Part shown: positions 15,743 through 23,514 of the stretch, in pieces | How the letters are laid out: each line of letters starts with the position of its first letter | Position numbering within the stretch: position 1 is the stretch's first letter | Assembly: GCF_900105945.1 (NCBI RefSeq) | Contig: NZ_FNSO01000004.1 | Coordinates: 5,084,001-5,148,000 of the forward strand | Direction of reading: 5' to 3' | Length of the DNA: 64,000 bases | Origin: Amycolatopsis tolypomycina | Lineage (GTDB): Bacteria; Actinomycetota; Actinomycetes; Mycobacteriales; Pseudonocardiaceae | Translations under genes and position numbers: made by a program | The notes under the pieces: generated by a model | Databases searched by the model: none | The model's input: the letters and a program-made list of their open reading frames with translations, nothing else | Told to the model about the DNA's origin: nothing

Positions 15743-16502
15743 CGCTGATGTAGGACACGCCGAGTTCGTCCCGCCGCCGCTGGAGCTCCGCCGCCATGTC
15801 GTCGGCATTGCCGCGGAGCATGGCCAGGGAGTCGTGCTCGACGAGGGTCTCGGCGTCGACACCGAAGAAGCCGCGCATCCACGGCGGCATCTCCTCGCCG
15901 ACGACCAGGATGTTCATGGCCAGCTCGACGTCGCGAGCACCGGCGGCGTCCTGGATCTCCCCGACGTACTCGGCGGTTTCCTCGCGGGTCGTCAGCGGAC
16001 TGCCCGCCAGCGCGATGATGTCGGCCTTCAACCCGGCGAGGCGGCGCGCCTTCGGCCCGCCCGCGGCGATCATCACCGGCGTGTGCGCGTCGCCGTCGAG
16101 CCTTCGCACGTGGTCGACCGTCTCGGAAACCGAGTCCAGGCGGTCCTGGCCCGAGCCGTAGGGCAGCCCGAGTTCTTCGGCCTGCTGCCGCATTTCCGGC
16201 CGTCCGGTGCCGAGGCCGAGCTCGAACCGGCCACCGGTGACGACGGTCAGGCTGTGCGCCTCCCAGGCCGCCGCCCGCGCGGTGCGCAGCGGGCTGGCCA
16301 GCACGAACGAGCCGACGCGCAGCTCGGTCGTCGCCGCGGCGGCCGCCGCGAGGGCCGCCGTCGGCGACGGCATGTTCAGGTTGTCCGGGCACAGCAGCGT
16401 CGAATAGCCGAGCTCTTCGGCCCGGCGGGCGGTGGCGAGCCACTGCGCGCCGCCCTCGGTCGCGCCCGCGACCACACCGAACCGGAATGCCTTCTGCGGC
16501 AT
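15684..16502 (-). CDS. LLM-class F420-dependent oxidoreductase
   Basis: 272 residues of the luciferase-like monooxygenase TIM barrel. Visible family segments: FRFGVVAGATEGGAQWLATARRAEELGY at the start, LRVGSFVLASPLRTARAAAWEAHSL, then GGRFELGLGTGRPEM, typical of the MSMEG_2516/F420 group in mycobacteria and relatives. These use the deazaflavin F420 to oxidise or reduce small molecules in the cytoplasm; the substrate is unknown. A strong terminator for the upstream M15 gene lies just before its start, so it has its own promoter. Its 3' end overlaps the dehydratase gene. Confidence 0.82.
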   Translation of the reverse strand: MPQKAFRFGVVAGATEGGAQWLATARRAEELGYSTLLCPDNLNMPSPTAALAAAAAATTELRVGSFVLASPLRTARAAAWEAHSLTVVTGGRFELGLGTGRPEMRQQAEELGLPYGSGQDRLDSVSETVDHVRRLDGDAHTPVMIAAGGPKARRLAGLKADIIALAGSPLTTREETAEYVGEIQDAAGARDVELAMNILVVGEEMPPWMRGFFGVDAETLVEHDSLAMLRGNADDMAAELQRRRDELGVSYISVNGAFLEDFAPVVALLSGK

Positions 16503-16543
16503 CGAAGTACCCCCAAGGTCGTCGGTCCTTCGATCAAACCACC

Positions 16544-16579
16544 GGTGCGCCCGGCCGTGCCACCACGGCCGGGCGCACC
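16544..16579 (-). terminator. Hairpin terminator of the M15 peptidase gene
   Basis: A perfect 16-bp stem (GGTGCGCCCGGCCGTG and complement) with a 4-base loop starts 7 bases after the peptidase stop codon. There is no T-run, as is common for actinomycete terminators; it would work on either strand. Confidence 0.8.
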
Positions 16580-16586
16580 CCCGGCG

Positions 16587-17417
16587 TCAGCTGCGCTGGT
16601 ACTCCTCCCAGGTGACCTTGGTGACCTGGGGGCCGTCGTCGGCGCCGCGGCCGGCGAGGCCGTTCATGCCCAGGTAGTAGTCACCGGTCTGGTGCTGCGC
16701 CCCCGAGGACAGGTCCGGGTCGGAGACCGCCATCGCGTGGATGTGGTAGTCGAAGCCCTGCGCCGGCGTGCGCAGCCAGGCCGCGAACCCGACCTTGCGC
16801 AGCGCGGTCAGCAGCTTCGTCCGGTTCGCCGAGGAGATGTTCAGGACCGAGATGTCCATCGCGCCGCCGCCGTCGTGGGTGCCTGCCGAAGCGTCGACGC
16901 CGCCCGCGTTGTACGAGCCCTGGGTGAGGGTCACCTGCGCGCCGTAGAGCCGCTCCGCCTCGACGAGCATCGCCTTGGTGCGGGTGTTGAGGGTCTTGCT
17001 GTGGTAAGTCACCTGGCTGCCGGCGGAGACCGGGTTCGTGACCGTGTAGCGGCCTTCGCCCAGCTTCTCCAGCGAGGTCTTGCCCGGCAGGCCGGAAGCG
17101 TCGAGACCGGTGTAGCCCAGCGACTTCTGGTACTGCGAGTACGCCGAGATCGTGGTGGTGCCGAAGTAGCCGTCGACGTACTGGCTGTCGAGCAGGCCCT
17201 TCGCCTGCAGCGCCTGCTCGACGAGCAGGACGCTGTCGTGCGCACCCGGGGTCTGGGTGCTGTCGGCCCGGCGCGGGTCGATCTGGGCCGCCTTCAGCAC
17301 GGCTTCCATGTTCGCGCCCGGCAGAACCGTCGTGGCCGCAGTCTCGGCCTGAGCCGGTGCGGCCACGGCGAACGTCGCGGCGGTGAGCGCCGTGAGTACG
17401 GCGGCCTTCGTGAACAT
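16587..17417 (-). CDS. Secreted peptidoglycan-binding M15-type D,D-carboxypeptidase-like protein
   Basis: 276 residues with a signal peptide ending near AQA (about residue 24). Residues about 60-115 form a peptidoglycan-binding domain (SVLLVEQALQAKGLLDSQYVDGYFG). The C-terminal half has zinc-ligand motifs of the M15 family: GTHDGGGAMDISV (H-x-x-G-x-A-x-D) and FDYHIHAMAV (H-x-H). It should trim peptidoglycan stem peptides outside the membrane. ATG 17417 is preceded by GGAGGACAAGG. On the template side, TACAA occurs at 17472 and 17483, i.e. an 11-bp direct repeat of TTGTA upstream of the start, a possible activator site (weak). It is divergent from the NlpC/P60 hydrolase gene across a 612-base region. 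Confidence 0.8.
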   Translation of the reverse strand: MFTKAAVLTALTAATFAVAAPAQAETAATTVLPGANMEAVLKAAQIDPRRADSTQTPGAHDSVLLVEQALQAKGLLDSQYVDGYFGTTTISAYSQYQKSLGYTGLDASGLPGKTSLEKLGEGRYTVTNPVSAGSQVTYHSKTLNTRTKAMLVEAERLYGAQVTLTQGSYNAGGVDASAGTHDGGGAMDISVLNISSANRTKLLTALRKVGFAAWLRTPAQGFDYHIHAMAVSDPDLSSGAQHQTGDYYLGMNGLAGRGADDGPQVTKVTWEEYQRS

Positions 17418-17543
17418 CCTTGTCCTCCATGGTTCGTCAGTTCCAACGGCCATGAGGATCAAGCAACCGGATACAAGGGACGTACAAACCGGTTTCCCCC
17501 GGCTTGGACACAACCGGACACGGCAAAGGTCCACAACGGACGC

Positions 17544-17711
17544 CGTGTCGCCCCTCCAATCACGCGTGTCGCCCCTCCAATCACGGGTGTCGTCCCTCCA
17601 ATCACGGGTGTCGTCCCTCCAATCACGCGAGATCCGCCTCCAGACACGCCGAATCCGCCCCCAATCACGCGAGATCCGCCTCCAGACACGCCGAATCCGC
17701 CCTCAATCCCG
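17544..17711. repeat. Tandem array of eight 21-bp units
   Basis: Eight units, all exactly 21 bp, start at 17544, 17565, 17586, 17607, 17628, 17649, 17670 and 17691. Units 1-4 are CGTGTCGnCC followed by CTCCAATCACG (first base C or G). Units 5-8 form a duplicated 42-bp pair (CGAGATCCGCC/TCCAGACACG and CCGAATCCGCC/nCAATCnCG). Each unit begins CGTG-like and ends CACG, so unit junctions read CACGCGTG. The same unit occurs at 30570-30632 and 30813-30913. The region lies between divergent cell-wall hydrolase genes; no protein is predicted here. Confidence 0.9.
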
Positions 17712-18029
17712 CGTGACTACGTGTAATCCCAGCCACATCCGAGTGCGTTTGCACTGGTCCAGCCGTGTTGTCGATCGTCACGCAGAGTTTCCGGCACCCC
17801 CGACTGGACTCCCCCCGTGCTCGTTTCGTAACCTGTTCGAGATCTCGCGGCCCCCGGTCGTCCCCAAGACGGCGACGCGAGATCGCCGCCGACACCCCCT
17901 GCCGGGTACCGGACCCCACCGCGGGCTCTCCCTGTTGCGGTCGAGCGCGCCCTGGGCACGGGCGAGGCCCCCGACTCGCCGTCCCGGTACCCGTCCGGCG
18001 GCCGATCAGCAAAGGAGACCCGCGCGAGA
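17712..18029 (+). other. Long structured leader of the NlpC/P60 gene
   Basis: 318 bases without a gene. They contain a 9-bp stem GATCTCGCG (17841-17849) with CGCGAGATC (17876-17884), enclosing a smaller CGTC/GACG stem, and a 9-bp pair GGGTACCGG (17904-17912) with CCGGTACCC (17984-17992). AAAGGAG stands 10-15 bases before the ATG. It looks like an untranslated RNA leader. I compared it with the ydaO (c-di-AMP) riboswitch, common before such genes, and did not find its conserved core. Confidence 0.45.
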
Positions 18030-19079
18030 ATGCGTTCGCATCCCGTGAAGCGCGTGGTGTCAGGTGCCCTCGCCGCGGCCTCGGTGATCACCGTCGTCAC
18101 CATGGCCCAGCCGGCCACCGCCGCCCCCGTCCCCGTCCTCCAGGCGCCGCCCACCGGCTCCGACGCCCTCGCCAAGTACCGCGACCTCGCGGCGCAGGCG
18201 GAAAAGCTCAACGAAGACCTGCTCGCGGCCCAGGCCGACCTGACCGCGAAGCAAGGCCAGCTCGACAAGGCCAACGCCGACGTCGACGCCGCGAAGAACG
18301 CCGGCGCCCAGGCCGTCGAAGCCAAGCAGAAGTACCAGTCCGAAGTGGACAAGTTCGCCGGCGCGTCGTTCACCAGCGGCGTCCAGATGAACAAGCTGTC
18401 GGCGCTGCTGGCCGGAACGTCCACTCAGGACTTCCTGGACCGGTCCGCGGCCCTGGAAGTCATCGCGACCGACAAGAACGCCGCGATGGACAACCTCAGC
18501 GACGCGGCGGCCAAGGCCGAGGCAGCCGAGCGCACGGCCGCCGACGCGGCGAAGCGGGCGCAGGACGCCCGGGACGCGGCGGCGAAGCTGGCGTCGGACA
18601 TCGAAGCCAAGAAGAAGGACCTGCAGGGCCAGATCGACCAGATCGAGGCCCAGAGCCGGAGCCTCAGCAACGCCGACCGGGCCGCCCAGAAGGACACCGG
18701 CGGGGCGGCGCCGAACGTCAAGGCGCCCACCGCCGCCGCGCAGGCCGCGGTCAACGCGGCGCTGAGCAAGCTCGGCAGCGCCTACGTCTGGGGCGCCACC
18801 GGGCCGAGCACGTTCGACTGCTCCGGCCTGATGCAGTGGGCGTACAAGCAGGCCGGCATCACCCTGCCGCGGAACTCCGCGGCGCAGGCCGGGTTCGGCA
18901 CCCCGGTGTCGCGCAGCCAGCTGCAGCCCGGCGACCTGGTCGCCTACTACTCCCCCGTGTCCCACATCGGGATGTACATCGGCGACGGCAAGATGGTGCA
19001 CGCGCCGACGAGCGGCGACGTCGTCAAGATCTCGCCGCTGATGAGCGAGTACGCGGGAGCCACGCGCCCCACGGCGTGA
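18030..19079 (+). CDS. Secreted NlpC/P60 endopeptidase with coiled-coil region
   Basis: 349 residues: signal peptide (cleavage near TAA-AP, residue 32), a long Ala/Lys/Asp-rich coiled coil (about 45-225), and an NlpC/P60 domain (about 238-349) with catalytic Cys264 in TFDCSGLMQWAY and His312 in SHIGMYIGDG. This is the RipA/RipC-like layout of actinobacterial D,L-endopeptidases that split peptidoglycan stem peptides during division; the coiled coil may be an FtsEX/FtsX-type contact or an autoinhibitory arm. Preceded by AAAGGAG and a 318-base leader, and followed by a strong terminator. Its divergent neighbour is another wall hydrolase, so the two may share control through the intervening repeats (inference). 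Confidence 0.87.
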   Translation: MRSHPVKRVVSGALAAASVITVVTMAQPATAAPVPVLQAPPTGSDALAKYRDLAAQAEKLNEDLLAAQADLTAKQGQLDKANADVDAAKNAGAQAVEAKQKYQSEVDKFAGASFTSGVQMNKLSALLAGTSTQDFLDRSAALEVIATDKNAAMDNLSDAAAKAEAAERTAADAAKRAQDARDAAAKLASDIEAKKKDLQGQIDQIEAQSRSLSNADRAAQKDTGGAAPNVKAPTAAAQAAVNAALSKLGSAYVWGATGPSTFDCSGLMQWAYKQAGITLPRNSAAQAGFGTPVSRSQLQPGDLVAYYSPVSHIGMYIGDGKMVHAPTSGDVVKISPLMSEYAGATRPTA

Positions 19080-19092
19080 GTTTCCGGGCCCG

Positions 19093-19134
19093 GTGTCCCG
19101 TTCCGCGAGGTGTAGAAATCGCGGAACGGGGCAC
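19093..19134 (+). terminator. Intrinsic terminator after NlpC/P60 gene
   Basis: GTGTCCCGTTCCGCGA (19093-19108) pairs with TCGCGGAACGGGGCAC (19119-19134) with a single T-G wobble and a 10-base loop, followed by TTTT. It ends nine bases before the next ATG. Confidence 0.85.
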
Positions 19135-19143
19135 TTTTCGCAC

Positions 19144-19566
19144 ATGAACGAGACCCCTGACGCCGCCACCGTCGAAGCCGTCGGCAAGGTGACCGAGGCG
19201 CTCGAGACGATCGAGCGCGCCCGTGGCCACCTCTACTCCTTCCACCAGCTGACCGGGAGCGCGGACCTGGCCCTCGGCGAGGCCGTGACGCAGCTCGAGA
19301 AGGCCGGCCACGGCGACTGGGCGCGGCGGATCTCCGAAGAGCTCATCGGGCTCAACGTATTACCCGATCGGTGGACTTTTCAGGTCGTCGAGGAGTACGA
19401 CGACGGCTACTACAAGGCGTGCCGCGACCTCGAGCGCGAGCTGCTTGCTTCGCTCACCAGAGGGCGCCGCCACCTGCACGAACAGCAGATGAAGGACGAC
19501 CGCCGGACGCACGGGCGACCGGGCCACGAGGCGGGCGCCCCGAGCACACCCTCCGCCGGTGCGTGA
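19144..19566 (+). CDS. Conserved hypothetical actinobacterial protein
   Basis: 140 residues, helical and soluble, with no signal peptide or membrane segment. VEAVGKVTEALETIERARGHLYSFHQLTGSADLALGEAV suggests a helical hairpin; YDDGYYKACRDLERELLASLTRGRRHLHEQQMK is another charged helix, and the tail is disordered. It resembles small proteins seen in Pseudonocardiaceae and mycobacteria without known function. Start ATG 19144 immediately after the terminator, so its promoter would overlap the hairpin or the preceding gene. Function unknown. Confidence 0.65.
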   Translation: MNETPDAATVEAVGKVTEALETIERARGHLYSFHQLTGSADLALGEAVTQLEKAGHGDWARRISEELIGLNVLPDRWTFQVVEEYDDGYYKACRDLERELLASLTRGRRHLHEQQMKDDRRTHGRPGHEAGAPSTPSAGA

Positions 19567-19632
19567 CCGGATTTTGTCGGACCCCCGCGCTACAGTCGAC
19601 CGCAAACGAACAAACGTTCGATGGGAGCTGAC

Positions 19633-19833
19633 ATGACCGACCAGGTGGAGCCGAACCCCGAGAAGGACCCGAGCGACTGGACCACCGGCGACGAGCCGAT
19701 GACCGGGCCGCAGAAGTCGTACCTGCAGACGCTGGCGCAGGAAGCCGGCGAGGAGGTGCCGGACGACCTGACGAAGGCGCAGGCGTCCGAGCGGATCGAC
19801 GCCCTGCAGAAGGCGACCGGCCGCGGCACGTGA
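19633..19833 (+). CDS. DUF3072-domain small protein
   Basis: 66 residues. The segment MTGPQKSYLQTLAQEAGEEVPDDLTKAQASERIDALQ is the DUF3072 pattern, short acidic proteins widespread in actinobacteria and proteobacteria whose helix-loop-helix resembles SAP-like or Lsr2 C-terminal DNA-binding modules. ATG 19633 follows a GGGAG-like RBS. No function is established; it converges with the PrsW gene, four bases apart. Confidence 0.75.
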   Translation: MTDQVEPNPEKDPSDWTTGDEPMTGPQKSYLQTLAQEAGEEVPDDLTKAQASERIDALQKATGRGT

Positions 19834-19837
19834 GGGG

Positions 19838-20785
19838 TCAGCGCGGCGGCCGTCCGGCGGGGATCCGCCACAGCACGGCCGCCTGCCGCTCACCGCGCCG
19901 GGCCCGGGCCCGCACGGCGAGCAGCCAGCCGACGCCGATCACCGACACCAGGGCGAGGCCACCCCAGGAGAGCACGGTGAAGACGTCGGCCTGCAGCGCG
20001 GTGGGCTGCGGCTGGTAGCCCTGTTCCAGCTGCACGTACTGCCACGGCGTGCCGGTGAGCAGCAGGGTGAGCACGAGGGCGATGCCGTGCATGGCGTCCC
20101 AGAGCGCGTGGAGGAGGGCGACACCGAGGTAGCTGAGGAGCAGGCGGAGCGTCAGGGCGAAGTGGCGGTGGTCACTGGCGGAGAAGAGCACGCCGCCGAG
20201 GATCGCGGTCCACAGGCCGTGGCCGACGGGGGCGAGCACGCCGCGGAGCAGCTCGGTCTGGACGAGGTCCATGAGCGAGAGCCCGCGTTCGGTGAACAGC
20301 GCGGTGAAGGCGTAGCCGGCGGATTCGAAGGCGGCGAACCCGAACCCGACGGTGGCGCCGAGCACGAGCCCGTCGGTGGCGAACTTGACCCGAAGGTGCC
20401 GCGTGAGCACGGCCAGCACGGCGAGCTTGACGGCTTCTTCGATCAGCCCGACCCCGGCGAAGAGCCAAGCGGAGGGGTGCAGCAGGTAGGACTCGAGCAG
20501 CGAGGCGGCAAGCACACCGAGCACCCCACCGGCGACGAAGGTGCTGAAGAGCAGTTCGGAGGTGACTTCCCCGCTCCGCCGCCGCCCGAACGCCCAGGCG
20601 ACGAAGGTGACGGGCACGAGAAAGCTCCCGAGCAGCACAACGGTGGGCACGAGGTTGGGGTTGCCGGTGACGAAGGTGACGACAACGGCGAGCACCCACA
20701 GGAGGGCACCGGTGAGGAACATCCGCAGCCAGACCCGGCGTGGCCGGGCGGTGGCGGTCGCGGGCCGAGCGGGCGGAAGGGTCAT
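19838..20785 (-). CDS. prsW: PrsW-family intramembrane metalloprotease
   Basis: 315 residues with about eight to nine hydrophobic helices. The diagnostic PrsW motifs are present: AGVGLIEEAVKLAVLAVL (E-E-x-x-K), FAAFESAGYAF (F-E-x-x-x-Y), and two His-bearing helices, LAPVGHGLWTAILG and LLHALWDAMHG. PrsW in Bacillus performs the first cut of the anti-sigma-W factor RsiW; in actinobacteria the targets are mostly unknown. ATG 20785 was chosen where the conserved N-terminus begins; upstream in-frame codons are non-coding in character. Monocistronic by layout. A sensor of envelope stress is the likely role (inference). Confidence 0.82.
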   Translation of the reverse strand: MTLPPARPATATARPRRVWLRMFLTGALLWVLAVVVTFVTGNPNLVPTVVLLGSFLVPVTFVAWAFGRRRSGEVTSELLFSTFVAGGVLGVLAASLLESYLLHPSAWLFAGVGLIEEAVKLAVLAVLTRHLRVKFATDGLVLGATVGFGFAAFESAGYAFTALFTERGLSLMDLVQTELLRGVLAPVGHGLWTAILGGVLFSASDHRHFALTLRLLLSYLGVALLHALWDAMHGIALVLTLLLTGTPWQYVQLEQGYQPQPTALQADVFTVLSWGGLALVSVIGVGWLLAVRARARRGERQAAVLWRIPAGRPPR

Positions 20786-21172
20786 GGAGGTTACTGTGCC
20801 CCGGTTTCCGCAGGTCCGCACCCGCTGAGCCAGACGCGGTGGGCGGCTGCCGCGCCGCAGCCCGGCCGTAAGGGCCGCCTGCACGCCGGCTGCCTGGCTG
20901 CAGCCCGAGGCAGGGCAGAAGCCCCGGCTGCCGGTCGGGGCCTTCTCGCGGGCTTCCCAGGCCCCGCCGGCTGCCATGGCGCGCCGATCACCGCTCCAGC
21001 CGAGCGCATCCCGCCACCGGCCGTCGGCCCGCGACCTCGCTCTGCCGGGTCGTGCCCTGCCCGTCCGGAGCCTGCCTCCGCCTCCCCGGCGGTGTGCCCG
21101 ACACCACGGCTTGTCCCTCGCCCACGCGGGTAATCACCCACCTGATGCCCGACTCCCGAAGGAGGACATCCC
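20786..21172. other. Intergenic region without recognised gene
   Basis: About 390 bases between the divergent PrsW gene and the small membrane protein gene. It has several GC-rich partial inverted repeats around 20870-20960 (CGGCTGCCTGGCTGCAG-like) but no open frame with coding character and no RNA gene I recognise. It presumably holds both promoters; GAAGGAGG stands just before the GTG at 21173. Confidence 0.5.
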
Positions 21173-21451
21173 GTGTACCTGACCGTGCTGCTCGCCATCC
21201 TCGCCGGGCTGCTCGTGCTCGGCGCCGTGGCCGTCCGGGAGCTGCCGAAGGCCTATCCGGTCACCGCCAAGCGGACCCTCGTTGCGGGCTGGCTGGTTGC
21301 CGCCTGCGGGTTCGGGTGGTGGGTGGTTGCGCCCGGGGCTGCGGCGCTCGTTGTCGCCGTTGTCGGGTTCGGCTTTCTCGTTGCCGCCCTGAACCGGGGG
21401 CCCGAACGCCCGTCCTATCCGCGTTCGACGCCCTACCAGCCGCCGCGATGA
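21173..21451 (+). CDS. Small membrane protein, unknown function
   Basis: 92 residues from GTG 21173 with a strong GAAGGAGG ribosome site. Two or three hydrophobic segments are visible (LTVLLAILAGLLVLGAVAV and VAGWLVAACGFGWWVV, then AALVVAVVGFGFLVAAL), with a short cytoplasmic Pro/Arg-rich tail (YPRSTPYQPPR). It shows no family signature I know. The stop codon overlaps an ATG (ATGA) of the following broken small gene, suggesting they were once coupled. Confidence 0.6.
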   Translation: MYLTVLLAILAGLLVLGAVAVRELPKAYPVTAKRTLVAGWLVAACGFGWWVVAPGAAALVVAVVGFGFLVAALNRGPERPSYPRSTPYQPPR

Positions 21452-21661
21452 GTGATCGCTCGCGCGCCGGGTACCTCAGGGGCATGTCGCAGCCGAACGA
21501 ACAGCAGCCCGAGATCGCGCGGGCCCGGCACTCCCGATCCCGGGCGCGCCGAAGACCCGCTCTACCGCGCCGGTGAGGGGGAACCGCCGGACAGTCCCGA
21601 AGAGGCTCGCGGTGCCGGCGCGAAAGTGATCGGTGAGCTGCGGGAGCGGCGCAACGACTAG
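21448..21661 (+). pseudogene. Small acidic protein gene with an apparent frameshift
   Basis: From ATG 21448 (or 21484) the frame gives MSQPNEQQPEIARARH... and stops at 21576 after a run of Arg-rich residues. The +1 frame from about 21516 gives RGPGTPDPGRAEDPLYRAG, continuing through EGEPPDSPEEARGAGAKVIGE to a stop at 21661. Joined at the GATCGCGCGG stretch, the two halves make one plausible disordered acidic protein. One extra base would explain it: either a real frameshift or a sequence error. It overlaps the Rho gene stop by four bases, tail to tail. Confidence 0.4.
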
Positions 21662-22722
21662 GCCGCTTCCGGCAGCGCTGCCGCGCCCGTCACGCGGAGC
21701 AGGAACTCGGCGTTGGAGCCGGTCTTGCGGAGCTGCTCCAGCAGCTGCTCGATCGCGTTCGGTCCCGGCAGCGCCCGCCGGACTTCGCGCATGGCCGCCA
21801 GTTCGCCCGGCGTGACCAGGAGTTCTTCGCGGCGGGTGCCGGAGGCCACCACGTCGACCGCCGGGAAGATGCGGCGCTCGGCCGCCTTGCGGTCGAGCTT
21901 GAGTTCGGCGTTGCCGGTACTCTTCAGCTCCTCGAAGAACACCGTGTCGGCGAGCGAACCCGTCTCCACCAGGGCCGTCGCGATGATCGTGAGCGAACCG
22001 CCGCCTTCGACGTTCCTTGCCGCGCCGAGGATCCGTTTCATCGGCTGCAACGCGGCCGCGTCGACGCCGCCGGACAGCGTCCGGCCGGACTGGCGCGCCG
22101 AAAGGTTGTACGCGCGGCCGAGCCGGGTGAGCGAGTCGAGCAGCAGCACGACGTCTTCGCCGCGCTCCACCAAGCGTTTCGCGCGCTCGACCGTGAGTTC
22201 CGCCACCGCAACGTGTTCCGCGGGCGGACGGTCGAAAGTGGACGCGATCACCTCGCCGCGCACGGTCCGGCTCAGCTCGGTGACCTCTTCCGGACGCTCG
22301 TCGGCGAGCAGCACCAGCAGCCGGCAGTCGGGGTGGTTGACCGACAGCCCGTGGCCGATTTCCTGCAGCACAGTGGTTTTCCCCGCTTTGGGCGGCGAGA
22401 CGACCAGCGCGCGCTGCCCCCGGCCCAGCGGGGTGACGAGGTCGATGACGCGGGGCAGCAGCCGCGTCGGCGTGGTTTCGAGCAGCAGCCGCCGGTCCGG
22501 GTGCACCGGGACGAGGTCGGCGAACCGCGGGCGCGGTTCGTCCGGGTCGGCACCGTTGACGCTGGTGATCTTGTCGGCGATGCCGGTGATTTCGTCGCCG
22601 GGCCGCAGGTTGTGCTTGCGGACCAGGGCAAGCGGGACGGCGACGTCGTCGGGCGCCGGTCGGTAACCGGGCCGGGCGAACGCGGTTTTGCCGGACAGGT
22701 CGAGAATTCCGTGAAAAGACAT
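21658..22722 (-). CDS. Short Rho transcription termination factor paralogue
   Basis: 354 residues, clearly shorter than housekeeping actinobacterial Rho (often 600 or more). It begins directly with the cold-shock-like RNA-binding domain (GILDLSGKTAFARPGYRPAPDD, then VRKHNLRPGDEITG). The RecA-like ATPase follows with P-loop SPPKAGKTT at residues 109-117, a Walker B-like DVVLLLDSLTRLGRAYN, and the Q/R-loop region SGGVDAAALQPMKRILGAARN. The N-terminal helical domain and the long basic insertion are absent. Key ATPase residues look intact, so it could translocate on RNA. About 250 bases of leader precede the ATG. Probably an accessory Rho. Confidence 0.85.
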   Translation of the reverse strand: MSFHGILDLSGKTAFARPGYRPAPDDVAVPLALVRKHNLRPGDEITGIADKITSVNGADPDEPRPRFADLVPVHPDRRLLLETTPTRLLPRVIDLVTPLGRGQRALVVSPPKAGKTTVLQEIGHGLSVNHPDCRLLVLLADERPEEVTELSRTVRGEVIASTFDRPPAEHVAVAELTVERAKRLVERGEDVVLLLDSLTRLGRAYNLSARQSGRTLSGGVDAAALQPMKRILGAARNVEGGGSLTIIATALVETGSLADTVFFEELKSTGNAELKLDRKAAERRIFPAVDVVASGTRREELLVTPGELAAMREVRRALPGPNAIEQLLEQLRKTGSNAEFLLRVTGAAALPEAA

Positions 22723-22968
22723 GGGTGTCTCCTGGTGTGGTGAGGGGGCCTGCGCACGGACGGCGAGGCCGGGAAAAGGAAAGAGGCCGAGTGGCCTGGA
22801 TCCGGGGAGCTGCCTCCGGGCGGCCGAGGGGCCGGCATCCGCGAGGAGCGTCTCCACTGTAGCGACACATCTCACGAAGCACAACGGGTAAGACTCCGTG
22901 GCGGTGGGTAGTCCACCAGAGAAGCCCGCTGAAACGGGGGAACCGCGGCTGAACGATGGGAGCGAATC

Positions 22969-23484
22969 GTGTATCGACATACCCCGGAAACTGGCGTCGA
23001 TACGGGCGAGAGCACCGACGCCGACCAAGCCGGGACCACGGCCCCGGAGCGCTTCGCCGCCGGAGCCGTGGTCGCCTCGACCTTCGAAGAGCTGGCGCCG
23101 GCCCTGCCCAACGAGATGGCCGGCCTGCGCCGCAAGCTGATCCACTGGCTGGGCGAGTTTTCGCTCGACCCGGACAGCACGCACGACATCACGCTGGCGA
23201 CGTACGAAGCACTGGCCAACGTGGCGGCACACGCCTACCCGGACGGCCACGGCTGGGCCCGCTTGCAGGCCCGCCGGGCGGATGACGCGATCACGGTGAC
23301 GGTGACGGACACCGGCTGCGGAATCCCGGCGACCCGCCCCCGCGTGGCGGGACTGCGCACTTCGGGAGGCCGCGGCCTGCTGTTGATCGACCAGGTGACG
23401 GACCAGTCCGACATCGACTCGGACGCCAAGGGAACCACGGTCCGCATGACCTGGCGCCCACCGGCTCTCCGCAACGCAGGTTAG
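22969..23484 (+). CDS. RsbW-type anti-sigma serine kinase / ATP-binding protein
   Basis: 171 residues from GTG 22969. A disordered acidic N-terminus is followed by a GHKL ATPase domain: ITLATYEALANVAAHAYPDG carries the N-box (E-A-x-x-N), ITVTVTDTGCGIPATRP the D-x-G-x-G box, and [18 protein letters not shown] the glycine-rich lid. Such proteins bind a sigma factor or phosphorylate an STAS anti-anti-sigma. It has no sigma or STAS neighbour; it is divergent from the Rho paralogue. Its targets may be among the STAS proteins 10 kb downstream (speculative). Confidence 0.82.
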   Translation: MYRHTPETGVDTGESTDADQAGTTAPERFAAGAVVASTFEELAPALPNEMAGLRRKLIHWLGEFSLDPDSTHDITLATYEALANVAAHAYPDGHGWARLQARRADDAITVTVTDTGCGIPATRPRVAGLRTSGGRGLLLIDQVTDQSDIDSDAKGTTVRMTWRPPALRNAG

Positions 23485-23514
23485 GCACGGCACGCACGAC
23501 ACTGCACGCAGGCG

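Noticed and set aside
17544..17711. CRISPR array
   Set aside because: Units are directly adjacent with no unique spacers and no cas genes; the repeat is 21 bp throughout.
17504..17716. Heptapeptide repeats (CRPSNHA) encoded by the 21-bp array
   Set aside because: 21 is a multiple of three, so any frame through the array repeats; there is no convincing start, ribosome site or conserved flanking protein sequence, and the second locus has reversed units that would break it.
17712..18029. ydaO (c-di-AMP) riboswitch
   Set aside because: The expected conserved blocks, for instance a CAGCTAACC-type segment before the gene, were not found; only generic stems remain.
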